Shown piece by piece: positions 34,160 through 45,121 of a stretch of 64,000 bases of DNA. The translations under genes were made by a program, and so were the position numbers. Under the pieces are notes generated by a model, which made no database searches, was not told the DNA's origin, and worked only from the letters and a program-made list of their open reading frames with translations. The first letter of the stretch is position 1, and each line of letters begins with the position of its first letter. Source of the stretch: Trichoderma breve (taxonomy: Eukaryota > Ascomycota > Sordariomycetes > Hypocreales > Hypocreaceae). The stretch is taken from assembly GCF_028502605.1 (NCBI RefSeq), contig NC_079234.1, positions 2,418,001-2,482,000 on the forward strand, in the 5' to 3' direction.

Positions 34160-35508
34160 ATGATATATGTGGTGGAATTATGGCAAGATGAGAAGACGAG
34201 CGTATAGACTTGCGACGTTTTTGTTTTTGCCTCCATTTCGTTTTTCTTTTTTTCTCTTATATTTACCTAGCTCTTTTTGAATTTTATGGAAAGCGACGGC
34301 GGGAATAGATTATACTAGAACTGCACATACTTTAACAGCGAGGCAGTAAGGGGAATGCTTGGTTGTCTTTGCAGAAGATAGAGCCGAGCCATATGGATGT
34401 TTTACATGATATACCTCCAGTACATTATTTTGCATCAAGTCAAATACATATCAAGTACAAACACTTGCAAACGAGAATACATGTTGAGCAAATACATCTT
34501 AATAGAGGCAATGACAAGATTGAAAGGATGTGCTACAATACAACTATGTGCAAAACTCACAACTACAGTATAGCACTTGGCTTCTGCAGCACGTCTGTAA
34601 CTTTCAAGTGGAAATAGAGGATCCACATGGAGTCGTTATATTTCAGCGCAAGGCTGGTTATCACATGGATAGCTTCATAACTGAGAAATCATTGGTGCTT
34701 AGTACAGGCTGTGGGAATGGAATCACATAAGTACGAGTATGTAATTCATTTGTCAGCCCCAGCTTAGGCGTTTGGATTATGCATACCTAGTACTGGCTCT
34801 TTGTGGAGTAAGGAGCAGATTTTCGAGATCCAGCGCCCTCTGTTTCGTATGATTATGATGTCATAGGATACAAAACCACAATCAACTCGCTCGTCTCAGA
34901 CGCTTTGTTCTTTTGGGTTGTGAGTTGGTAAGTAACGGTTGTCAGCTGCTCCAATATGGTTGTATCTTTGTTAGCCGTAGCATCGAATTTCACTAGCAAA
35001 AGGCATCCATTTTCTTTTACTCCACATTCCCAATTAGGACATCGAGATGGGGTACTACGCCCTCCGCCATAGATTCTGTGGCTGTACTTAGAAGCCCAAG
35101 CCGAATTGGTGGGAAAAAAAGATCTTACAAATCGCCATTCACCCGGCGAAAGCCACCAGATTTCCAACTCGGGCATTGGTCTTCCTTGTCGCACGTAAGT
35201 TACCGGAGCTATAGTAACTTGTTGCGATTAAAATCTTACAAATTGCTGTCTGCTGGAGATCGCTTAGAGGGTTGTTTAGAAATGAAGCGCTTAATACGTA
35301 TGATGTAGTTGAGAAATGGTTTCATTCTCCAGTATTCTAGGTAACTACCGATTTAAGATGAGTTAGTGATATGAATTCGTACAACTATATTAATGTCTCT
35401 TGAACCCAATTCTACAGGTTACAATTCGCAACTCAGAAGCATTGATAACTTACTTTGACTTACACGGGACCTATTAAATATTTGAACAATCACCAATAAT
35501 CCGACAAT
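34160..35508. other. Intergenic region, 1.35 kb
   Basis: This AT-rich spacer separates the thioesterase and the NmrA-like gene. Apart from the doubtful minus-strand open frame at 34853-35176, no gene-like feature is seen. Confidence 0.55.
34853..35176 (-). CDS. Possible small protein (107 aa), doubtful
   Basis: An uninterrupted minus-strand frame from ATG 35176 begins MPELEIWWLSPGEWRF. It contains a CPNWECGVKENGC cysteine segment and ends VVLYPMTS. The composition looks more protein-like than other short frames nearby. I recognise no family, see no intron signal that extends it, and the surroundings are AT-rich. It could be a small lineage-specific gene, a decayed exon or chance. Confidence 0.22.
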   Translation of the reverse strand: MPELEIWWLSPGEWRFVRSFFPTNSAWASKYSHRIYGGGRSTPSRCPNWECGVKENGCLLLVKFDATANKDTTILEQLTTVTYQLTTQKNKASETSELIVVLYPMTS

Positions 35509-36698
35509 ATGACGAAGCTCATTGCCATCACAGGCATCACCGGAGTTCAGGCAAGTGTCTCTAAACGAATGCATTCTGTTTAATTGAAAGCACCATAGTT
35601 TAGTCACTAACACCATTTCCAGGGCGGCTCTGTTGCCAACACCTTCTTCCAAACCCCTGGTTATACCATCCGTGGTGTAACTCGCAACACCGAATCTCCA
35701 GCAGCCAAAGCATGGGCAGCAAAGGGCGTTGAGATCGTCAAGGCCGACTTTGACGATGTCGAGTCGCTCAAGCGGGCCTTCCAAGGCGCCAACGTCATTT
35801 TCGGCGTCACTGATTTCTGGAACATCTTTGGTGACCCTCGAAGCAAAGAGCTCAAGAAGCCTGATCAGGAACTCGTCGAATACTGCTACGAAGTTGAACT
35901 ACGACATGGCAAGAACCTTGCTGATGCTGCCGCCTCAACGGCGTCCACATTAGACCGGTGCATTTTCAGTTCCATGGCTAATGCAACACAATCGAGTGGT
36001 GGCAAGTTCTCAAAGTTATACCATATGGACGGCAAGGCCCAAGCCGCTACGTATGCGCAAAGCCTTCCTGAACTTAAGAACAAGTTCTCTCAAATCCAAG
36101 CCCCAATCTACTACCAAATTGCATTGGAATGGGGATTGCCAGTAGAACCAACAAAGGTAACATATGAAGAATTTCTCTCCTCCTTCTAATACTACATCTC
36201 AACTAACGCATTGGTCTGTTCAGCAACCCGATGGAACTTACCGAATGAAGGTCCCCGGCGCTGCCCACAAGCCCATCCCTCTCGGAAACGTTGGCACTGA
36301 CCTTGGGCCTAATGTTAAGGCTCTTGTTGAGCAAGCGCCTCCCAACACAAACTTATTTGCTGTGGGCGAATATCTTTCTTGGACCGACTATCTTCGCATC
36401 TTCTGCGAGACCCAGGGCGTTCCATATGGAGGCGTTGACGAGCTGACATATGATGAGATTAATGAGCTCATTCCCGGTGGCTTGGGTCACGAATTCGGAT
36501 TGAATGTCTTATTTGCATTTGAATTTGGGTATGAGGGAAGAGAGCCAGGGATTGTTGGGCCAGGAAAGGTAAGTTTAATCTCATCATACAAGAGGCGATT
36601 CAATATGCTGACTTTAATTCATCTAGTACGGAATTAGAATGTCGTCTTTTAGAGAATACTGCGAGAAGGCTGATTTCTCTAAGTTGCTGAGCAAGTAA
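35509..36698 (+). CDS. NmrA-like family NAD(P)-binding protein (330 aa)
   Basis: Exons are 35509-35550, 35623-36156, 36224-36568 and 36627-36698. Intron 1 begins GCAAGT instead of GT (CAG|GCAAGT...TTCCAG). Only this join restores the Rossmann motif GITGVQGGSV; the nearby GT would shift frame. After the nucleotide loop come the expected VRGVTRNTES (NADP-type selectivity region), VEIVKADFDDVESLKRAF and ANVIFGVTDFW. Members act as redox sensors in nitrogen regulation (NmrA) or as atypical short-chain reductases. The catalytic Tyr-Lys pair of active reductases is not evident, so a sensor or isoflavone-reductase-like role cannot be separated. The last exon is short (24 codons including the stop). 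Confidence 0.9.
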
Positions 36699-37367
36699 AA
36701 GTAAAATAGCCATGCAAATTTAATACACTGTTCAATATTATTGCCCTTGCCAGATCTGACTTCCTTAACATCAGTTGTAAAATAAAACCAAGAGTATGGG
36801 GTACATAGTGCAATAATCTCAACACCCTCCAGTTTACACTATGTGGAACAATTCAAAGAATTCGAAAGAACCCCATACAAATGAGACAAAAAAATGAGGT
36901 ACGGAGAAACAACGGGGGAGACTAAGCCAGCGGAAGTCGGCGGTTTCGGACTGTCGCCATCAGCCTCCCCAATGAGCACATCATCCGCCTTGGCCTATCT
37001 TGGAGTAGAATTCGACGTTGCAAGTGGGTTTTTAGTAGCACTAGTAGCATCTTTTTCTTTTTTTTTCTTTAGCATGTCACAATGGGGGGAATGTGTCCCG
37101 TCTTTTAATGCTGGGCGAGGGTCCGAGGGGATGTTAGTGGGTGAATTTGCAACTTACAGAGACCAACTCTAAGAGATCGCCCATCTCGCATCTGATTTCA
37201 TCATCATCCCTCTTTTTTCTGTATTTATATATGTCGCATTGAATCTCCACCTTACCTTTTCCATCTCTGCATCTCTTTTTTCTCCTTTGACTAGTGTTTT
37301 ACTTTCTTTTTATTTACTCCTCTTCTCAAGCAAACAAGCGATTCAGCTTTTGTCAATTCATCTCACA
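36699..37367. other. Intergenic region upstream of APS kinase
   Basis: This 669-bp spacer is AT-rich after the NmrA-like stop, then pyrimidine-rich (37190-37340), as expected for a leader. No gene is visible, and I found no perfect CYS3/MetR palindrome. Confidence 0.55.
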
Positions 37368-38189
37368 ATGGCCACGTGCGTACCGTAACCCGCCTTTGCC
37401 CCTCCCCCGCCTTGCAACACTTCAGATGAAATGTCACGATGCCTCCCATCTTCAAACTTGCCGTCATTTATCTTATCACCACATACCAAACCACCACAAT
37501 ATCTGCCATTGAATCATCATCACCACCACAGAACACTTCAAGCAAAGCTAACTCCCATCATCAGCAACATCACCTGGCATCCCTCCCTCTCCCGCCGCGA
37601 GCGCAACCAGCTCCGCAACCAGCGCGGCCTCACAATCTGGCTCACAGGCCTCTCCGCCTCTGGCAAATCCACCGTCGCCACCGCCCTCGAGCAGCACCTC
37701 CTCCACCTAGGCCTCGCCGCCTACCGCCTCGACGGCGACAACGTCCGCTTCGGCCTCAACAAGGACCTCGGCTTCTCCGAAAAGGACCGCAACGAGAACA
37801 TCCGCCGCATCTCAGAGGTCGCGAAGCTCTTCGCCGACGCATCCACTATCGCCATCACCTCCTTCATCTCGCCCTACCGCGCCGACCGCGACCTCGCTCG
37901 TGAGCTGCACGCCAAGACGGAGCAGGACGGCGACGAGCCCATTCCCTTTGTCGAGGTCTTTGTCGACGTGCCCCTCGAGGTTGCCGAGCAGCGCGATCCC
38001 AAGGGTCTGTATAAGAAGGCTCGTGCCGGCGAGATCAAGGAGTTCACTGGCATCTCGGCTCCTTACGAGGAGCCTGTCAACGCTGAGATTACAATCAAGA
38101 CGCATGAGAACACGGTTGAGGAGTGCGTTGCGCAAATCACAAACTGGCTTATCGCCAAGGGCTACGTCAAGAGCGAGGTCAAGAACTAG
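37368..38189 (+). CDS. MET14: Adenylyl-sulfate (APS) kinase (210 aa)
   Basis: Exon 1 has only eight coding bases (37368-37375, ATG GCC AC). A 189-nt intron (GTGCGT...CATCAG) leads to exon 2 (37565-38189). The join gives [13 protein letters not shown], the standard fungal APS kinase start. Walker A is GLSASGKS at residues 31-38, followed by [16 protein letters not shown], the [10 protein letters not shown] segment near 100, and [26 protein letters not shown]. It phosphorylates adenosine 5'-phosphosulfate to PAPS in sulfate assimilation in the cytosol. The long frame starting at 37431 runs through the intron and is not the true N-terminus. Coding DNA is GC-rich with strong C-ending codon bias, suggesting high expression. 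Confidence 0.96.
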
Positions 38190-38420
38190 AAGCAAGTATT
38201 AAATGGAGGAAAGGAAGAGGTAAGGAAAGGGGAGAAAAAGGATATAAACATCAGGGCGCAAATAAAATCGCATCACACTTGGTCTTTTTCACATTAAAAA
38301 TGGTGGATTCATATAGAACAAGGTGCAACGAGAAAAGAAAGTCTTATTAAGGACACAGACAATAATGATAGAATACAGGCGTATGACGCTTTTTAGAAAA
38401 AATTATACTCTATGCCACGC

Positions 38421-39914
38421 TCAGGGAAATTCGGCCTCGTAGTAAACAAAAGCCGTGTACTCGTGTCCCTCGCCAGTTCCCAATCCTGCCGCAGCCATCT
38501 CTGAGCTGAGGGCGGCGTCGTCTTTGGTGACCCTGCCGTGCTTGTCTCGTCCGAATGCATTTCCGCCCAAGTACGAGTACTTGGAGTCCAGCGCTGCCTT
38601 TGCCTTAGGAGCCAGCTTCGATGTTGTCTGTGCCATATGGAGTCAGTCTTGTGCACGAGGATATATACATGAACGATCTGAGATGATTGATGGGGGTGGG
38701 TAGATGAAGAAGGGGTACATTCGCAAGCAGCGGGTGCAACGCAACGTACCTTGATCAGAGCTGTAGCGTAGTCCAGCGGCAATCCGTATCGTAGCACGGC
38801 CTCGACAAAGACGCGCAGGGTGAGGACATGAACCCAGATCATGACACTTTCGCTCCATCCAGTCCTTCCCATGCGCAGAGCCTCGCCGCAGACCTTGCGC
38901 TCTTCGTTGGTGACACGATCCAGCTCACGCTGCTCTTCCTCCCGACCGCCCTCGACATACTTATACTGACGGGGCGTCCATTTCTGCTCTCGGCACTTGT
39001 GGACGAACTCGGCGCTGTGCTTCTTGAACGTCACAACGGCAAACAGTGTGAACTCGTCGTCATGGTCAACTTCGACGGAGGACCGGGGTACCACCATGGG
39101 CGCGAGGGTTTCGTAGCTCTTAATGAAATCCTTCTTTGCATTCGTGGGCACGGCAATGAGGTGGGTCTCGAGGTACTCGGAGTCTTGGACGAGGAGCGAT
39201 GGTTTCACAATCGGGGTGAGAGATTTCGTTGCGAGAGTGCCCCTGCAGTCGAGACAGGTCAATTAGCGAAGAGCAGCTTGGTAGATGCGAGGTACTCACG
39301 TTTGTCTCCTTTGCAGAGCTGCAAGGTTCGTCTTGACGGTGTTGTACTGGTTGAATTTGGACTTGACATCATTGTCGACCGTGTTGAGCTCCTAAGCCGC
39401 GCGTAAGATGGATGAGCTTCGCTTGGCGGGTTTGGACCAAGTTTTAATAAGAGCATACCTTTTGGAGAGTGCTGATGAGCTCGGCTATAGGTTTATCGGC
39501 TCGGTATCTCATCTTGTTCCAGCTAAAGTTGCGCAGATAGTGATCGGTTGGCTCTGCCGCATGTCGTCAGTCCCCCCACCACGTACACCATACAGAAGCG
39601 CATATTTGGCTCGACTAACTGTCATTGACCATCTTGTACGAGGCCATTCGGTCTTCATCGTTGTTGAGCACGGTGCGCAAGGAATCCGCAACCTTGGCGA
39701 CGACTGACTGGCACGCCGCGTCGAGCTTGGCCAGATCATCGGCTTGCTGGACCAGCAGGTCTAGAGTTCCGATCTTGAAGTCGGGGATGGCGAAAGGCAG
39801 GACGGTGCCATTGTCGGCGGTGATGGTCGCGCTCAAGGACGAGATGGCTTCATCCCGGCTTCCAGAGTCGAAGGCGCTTTGAGGCAGCGATATCAGCGCA
39901 TATTTGGACGACAT
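38421..39914 (-). CDS. VMA5: V-type ATPase subunit C (393 aa)
   Basis: There are five minus-strand exons: 39914-39620, 39553-39459, 39391-39300, 39242-38750 and 38627-38421. All have GT-AG borders and intact frame. The protein starts MSSKYALISLPQSAF and contains HYLRNFSWNKMRYRADKP, ELNTVDNDVKSKFNQYN, the long helical and foot region (SVEVDHDDEFTLFAVVTFKK), and ends FVYYEAEFP. Subunit C is the peripheral clamp joining the V1 catalytic head to the V0 membrane sector and is lost on reversible disassembly. Its length (393) equals the yeast protein's within one residue. It converges on APS kinase with 231 bp between stops. Confidence 0.96.
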
Positions 39915-40851
39915 GGCGGTGGCTGCTGGTGACGGAGATAGAAGTAGACCCGATGAGGAGGAAGACGAGAAGAGCAAAGAGAAGGGACGAGCAAAAAGCA
40001 GGAGGGCAGAGAGGATAAATAGACGGAAATCTCTCTCACGCAAAGGCCCGGGTAAAGATCGCAGCTCTGGCTTTGAAGAGGAAGAAAAACAGCGCCGAGA
40101 CAAGCTTGAACGGCTGCTTGGCTACATGTATAAATTAAGATGCGGCAAGTTAGAAGCAAGTTCGCGAGCAAGTCCAGTGACAGTTCAGCTTAGCCCAGCT
40201 CCAGCAGTGGGGGGTTGCTGTACAGGATGCTGAGCAAGACTAAAGTATCTGTTACAACGACTTGTGCACTAAAGATTACAGGGCATCAAGTACTCGATAC
40301 CTAATCCAGAGCCCGGGTCCCCGTTAAACACCAACCCCTCGCCTTAACATGGAAGAAACTCGGCATTGACGTCTACCAGCCTCATACATACAGCAATATT
40401 CATCTATGCAGCATCTTCCCCTCCCGTACATGCATATGGAATCACAGCGCTACGGACGGCGCTAGTCCCATCTCAGCAGCAGGTTCAGTCGGAATATGAA
40501 GAGAAACATTGCGCCGTGCACCGCCAACTTTCTTTGTCAGGCCATGGACATGACAACCGCCTGCAACGCGCGACATCACGGCCTGTGACGGCGATACAAA
40601 GGACTGCTGACCGCCCCTCGCTGCCGGACCATGTGAGTGCCTCGAGACGCCAATTCCGGGGCCTGTTTGTTCGCTCTCCGTCCTCTTCAATCCCTCGCCT
40701 GTCCTCCAAGCATCGCCATCGCCCGGTCCCGGCATCGTCAAAACATCTAGCTTCTGAGACAAGCCTCTCTCCGCCAGCCCTCCCGAAGCTCCAATTCGCC
40801 TAGCCCGCGCGCTGGGCATGAGGCGGTCTGCAGGCGCATTATCATAGCGCC
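39915..40851. promoter_or_regulatory. Divergent promoter region, VMA5 and AT-hook gene
   Basis: This 937-bp spacer lies between two start codons. The part next to VMA5 (39930-40100) is purine-rich on the plus strand, i.e. pyrimidine-rich on the VMA5 sense strand, like a leader. Open frames here (40366-40803 plus, 40442-41044 minus) overlap each other and look like chance. No specific site was identified. Confidence 0.5.
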
Positions 40852-43668
40852 ATGGCCGCAGCTCCTGGTTCGTTTCCCCGTCTCGTATCTGTGCCTCCAT
40901 CTCTTGTTGTCTTTCCGCAAACCATCCCGGCCCGTGTCGCCTCTGACCTGCTCTCGGCAGCTTCTGCGACGCTCGCCATCTGCGAATCTCCTCCGCCCGG
41001 GGACTCGCCCGCAAAGGCTGAAATCGCGCTGGAGTCGTCCGCAACTCCCGGCCCCAGGTCCTCGACCCCGATCCGCACCTCTAGTCATGGTATGTAGGCG
41101 CAATTCAACGCTCCGCCAGGCCCTCGGATCTGGTGCCGTTTGGCCGGATGGATTTGCTCATTGCAGTGCCCAGATGTGACCGATGCCCCGGAGGGAGCCT
41201 CCATTCACACCACGGATGGCCGCGTCAAGAACCCTGTGCCCAGCAAGCTCAAGGGCAAGGCCGACAACAAGAACGGCAACTTTGGCGTCATGCACATCGA
41301 CATAAATAGCGCACAAGCTGCCCTGCGGAATGCTGCTGCAAAGCGTACGAGCGAGGAGACGGAGGCGGCTGCGAGACTGGCCAACATGCGCGGCTACCAA
41401 TCCATCAAACGTAGCAAGCTGGCGTGGATTCCGCCCACCGAACCCGATCCGCGCTCTTCCGCCCCGGCCTATGGGGCTTCGCAAAATGGCTTTCTAAATC
41501 CCTCCTACCCTCTACCTGCCCGCAGTCTAGGGCCTTTACCGCATGAGGCCAAGGCCGAACAGGCTCGGCTTCTCACCTTGTTACGCAGCTTAAATCCCGT
41601 TGTCGTGGTGGATCAGCTGTGCAAAGCCTTGGCATACTTTGGGGGGATTCCAGGCGCTCCTTCATCACACGATGCAGCTTTTCCAGAAAGCGGACACAAC
41701 AATGGCCAGGGGTCCATTTTCGTCGGCTGGGTCGCCGAGATATTCCCTCCGGTCGAAGGAAATCCTTCAGCTATAGCACCACATCCGTCTCTGCAGAGCG
41801 ATATAGTCTCTGCTGCCGCTGCCGCTGTAGCTGCTACCACCTCAGACGTCCCCTCGTCAGCTCAGCCTCCAACTCTATCTCATTCGGCTACCGCTCCCGC
41901 CGCTCCACCATCCTCCACGGATGCTGCAGCAGAACCTTCACAGCCCTCAGGAACGCAAGATGCAGCTAGCACCCCTATGAAAAGACCACGAGGGCGGCCA
42001 AAGGGGAGCAAAAGCTCCAAACCTCGAATAGACAAAGGCATCAAAAAGTCAGATATGGCACACCATTCCTCCAGCCAGGTTGACCCGCTTGGTTCGCAAA
42101 ATATGCTCCATCTATCCCAAACCGAGCCAGGATCCGGCGAGCAATCTAGAAATGGACTTGCCAATCCCTCGTATCATGCCGATATGTCAACGCATCTTGA
42201 CCCTGATTCCAGTATTATGAGCACTCCGGGGACGGGCAAGAAAAGAGGTCGACCTAAGGGATCTAAGAACCGACCAAAGAATACTCCCGAAGCCGGCCAA
42301 GCGGCTGCGGACGCCTCCCAGGGTCTGCTACCGACATCGACAACCTCTAATCCTGTTGCGCCCTCTCCTTTGGCACATAAGACGACGGGGAGTCTGAATA
42401 ACATTTCCTCCTTTGCGAATACGATGGCGCCCAGAGCAGAACAGCAACAGCACCCCTCGCCCACGATGCAGGAGAATGCAGTAGCGCAGCACGCCGGACA
42501 CATGGCTGTGCGAACCCCCCAGACGAGCCAAACAAGCGCCATCCCGGGAGTGAGTAGTTGGGCTGGATCAGGAATGCAGTCTTTGGATCAATTCCGCTCC
42601 ATCAACAATCACTCGCATCACAAGAAGAGAAAAGTGGGCGATCCAGTACAGGTTGCCAGGGATTCATTATCGGCAATTGCAGGCCCCGATGTCTCCTCGC
42701 AGATTCGACACGACAATGAGGCATCGTTGCAGATGGCTGCGTCTGATCCAAATACTATGAAACGTCGGCGGGTATCTAGAGAGTCGCTTCAGAACCCCAT
42801 GTTCAGCAATATCGATTCTCAATCTGGCCGTGTCGGTATGACTACGTCGCCAATACTAAATAATGCCTACAACAGCATCTCTCAAGTCATGGCTACCAAT
42901 AATTTTGATAACCAGCTAGCGAGCGCCGCAGTTAGGAAAGCCTCAAGCCAGCAGCATCTACAGCAGCAACATCACCCGCAGCGATCACCAACACAGCCTC
43001 AGAGTCAAAACCAGAACCAGCCGCTTCAGAACCAGCAACAGCCGCAGCAGTTTACGTCTCAGAGACCTCAGCAGCAGAACACGGGGATGCGCCCTCCACC
43101 ACAACTTCAGCAAGGTGGACACATGCCGCCAGGAGCCGCGAGACCCAGAGGGCCCGGCCAAATGTACGGAAATAGCCCGACGAACATGGCCTCACAAGGC
43201 TTTTATCCTCAGACAAGACAGCTACCAGGCCAGCTGGGGCACGTAGCCGGTGGCGGCAGCTTTGCTAGAGGCACGGGCAGCGGCCAAGCATCACAGTTTG
43301 GATCTTCCAACATGGCGAGGCAAACCTCGGACGAAGCTCGCGCCGCCAGTTTGTCTCAACAAGCGTCTTTGGCCATCTCGCGGAGTCAGTCGGGACAGCA
43401 ACAAGCCGCTACGGCTCGTCACCCGTCTTCTGGCTTCACCAACGGCCAGCAAGTTCCCGCAACTTCAGCATCAGCTCCTACGACGTCTAGCCTGAGCCAG
43501 TTCCAAACCTTTGCAGAGCACAGCTATCTCGACATGGACTATGGCCTCAACGAGCGTGACGTCCAAGATGCCGCCGCTGCTTTTGGCGACTCCACGCAGC
43601 TTGAAGCTGCGCTAGCCGAACCGAATATGAGAGAGAGGCTGTACCAGGCCATGGCTAACCGCCAATAG
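40852..43668 (+). CDS. AT-hook nuclear protein with Gln-rich region (910 aa)
   Basis: Exons are 40852-41089 and 41174-43668 (donor G|GTATGT, acceptor GCCCAG|AT). The obvious upstream AG at 41166 breaks frame, so the next one was chosen; the join is moderately sure. Two AT-hook motifs, KRPRGRPKGSK near residue 349 and KKRGRPKGSK near 435, bind the minor groove of AT-rich DNA. HKKRKVGD near 562 resembles a classical nuclear import signal. Residues about 690-760 are Gln/Pro/Asn-rich. The C-terminus is a short ordered helical segment (YGLNERDVQDAAAAFGD). The N-terminal region around KLAWIPPTEPDP and the segment LRSLNPVVVVDQLCKALAYFGG look conserved. It is probably a chromatin or transcription cofactor; no known orthologue is recognised. 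Confidence 0.82.
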
Positions 43669-45121
43669 GAAGGTGATTTGTCTTTCTATCCAGCCTGAGA
43701 ACGGCTATTTACTTAGCCGTCTGCGCATTTGTCATTATAATGAGAGAGAGAGTAAAAGAGGAGTAACGCAATGTAGAGGGAACCAGTGGGTTTCGGTTTC
43801 CTCTCTGAATTTTTTCCCCTATCCAGCAGCAAAAAAGAAAATCGCATTTCGTTTTATGTCTAGGCGTGTAGGAGAACTGGGACGGGTTTTCAAAGGAGTT
43901 AAAAGGCAAACTGGTTTTCTCTTTTTTTTTTTTTTTTCACATTTCCTTCATCGGAGTTTCGCTTTCCTTTTGCGAAATAGGGCAGATGACACTTATGATG
44001 AGACAGTGGATGGATGGTGCTACGATTTGTGCCTTTTCAATGTGAGATGTGTGTACGTTTGGGAAACGATGGGTGCATTCACAGGTGTGAATGGGGTTAA
44101 TATAAAGTCAGTTGGCGCTTTTTTTTTCTGCTGATCTTTTTTCTTTTACCTATTCTTTTTTTACTTGTTATGAGTCAAAGCAGGGACAGCGAAGCATGTT
44201 GAGTAAAAAAGCTATAGACTATCTATCTATCCCCGTAGGAATACGGGCAGCAAAGAAAACGGAGAATACATACATATGTGAAAAAGTCTACAATATATAT
44301 ATATGTGAAGAGTCTACAATATGTGTGTGAGAGGTTTACTTACAATTCAACTGTCTTTGTAAATCGTACAAATCAAGTCAAACATTTCACATGGAGGGCT
44401 CCATTGCATGATTTATTTCAAAATATGTCTTTTCTTCAATTTTTTTGCAATCAGCGCTGGCCGTACCAGTTGCGCCGAGAGGGTTACAAAATGAGAGTAC
44501 GCAAAAAATATAGAGAAGAAGAAAAAAAAGAGAAAACCGCTGCTAAGAGACAAAAGTTGGGTAGAAAAACACACAAAAAGGGCTTTAACAGACAGGCAAG
44601 CAAGCAAGGCAGATAAGATCCATGATACAGACTGCTTAAGTTTCTATGCATGCTGCGACTGAAAGCTGTGCCAATATGCAGGATATTTCCCAGCAAAGAC
44701 CATTCATTTGATCAAGGCCAAATCTCACACACAAAAAAGAGGATCAAACCAATACAGGAAAAATCAAGAGAGAGAAAAAGGAAATCTTTAGAGGGAAAGA
44801 ATATGGATAGATAAGAAGAGCAAGAAAAAAAACAGAAAACCACAAAAGCCCAAGATATTCCACAGCCGGAATTTCCACGTCGCGTGGATTCCTTCCCAAA
44901 CCCCCTCCCCCTTCCAAAATAAAAAACGCCTGTAAATGCTTCTTTTTGCGTCAACGAGGACACAACAAAACTCAAGGAAATAATGGTATAAGCAGATGTG
45001 TTGCTTAGTTCAAAAGAAAGATGGCATGCTCTGATCGAAAGCAAGCGTATATAAAGACAAGAAAGGTCGATGGAGCCGTATATGTATTGGCGAGTATAAT
45101 GAAATAAGAGTAAGAGAAGCT
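43669..45121. other. Convergent 3' intergenic region, 1.45 kb
   Basis: This AT-rich spacer separates the AT-hook and F-box stop codons. It has a poly-T run near 43924-43938, an ATATAT/TGTGTG-rich patch near 44270-44335 and A-rich DNA near 44520-44580. It probably holds long 3' untranslated regions. No gene is seen. Confidence 0.55.

Noticed and set aside
37431..37564. N-terminal extension of APS kinase in the uninterrupted frame
   Set aside because: It lies in the intron. Joining ATG 37368 to 37565 gives the family-standard MATNITWHPS start.
40366..40803. 145-codon plus-strand frame between VMA5 and the AT-hook gene
   Set aside because: It overlaps a 200-codon minus-strand frame, has no motif and sits in a bidirectional promoter. 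A leader is more likely.
41140..41173. Start of the AT-hook protein at 41140
   Set aside because: This segment is best explained as intron. The 40852 exon joins in frame to 41174 and has its own ATG.
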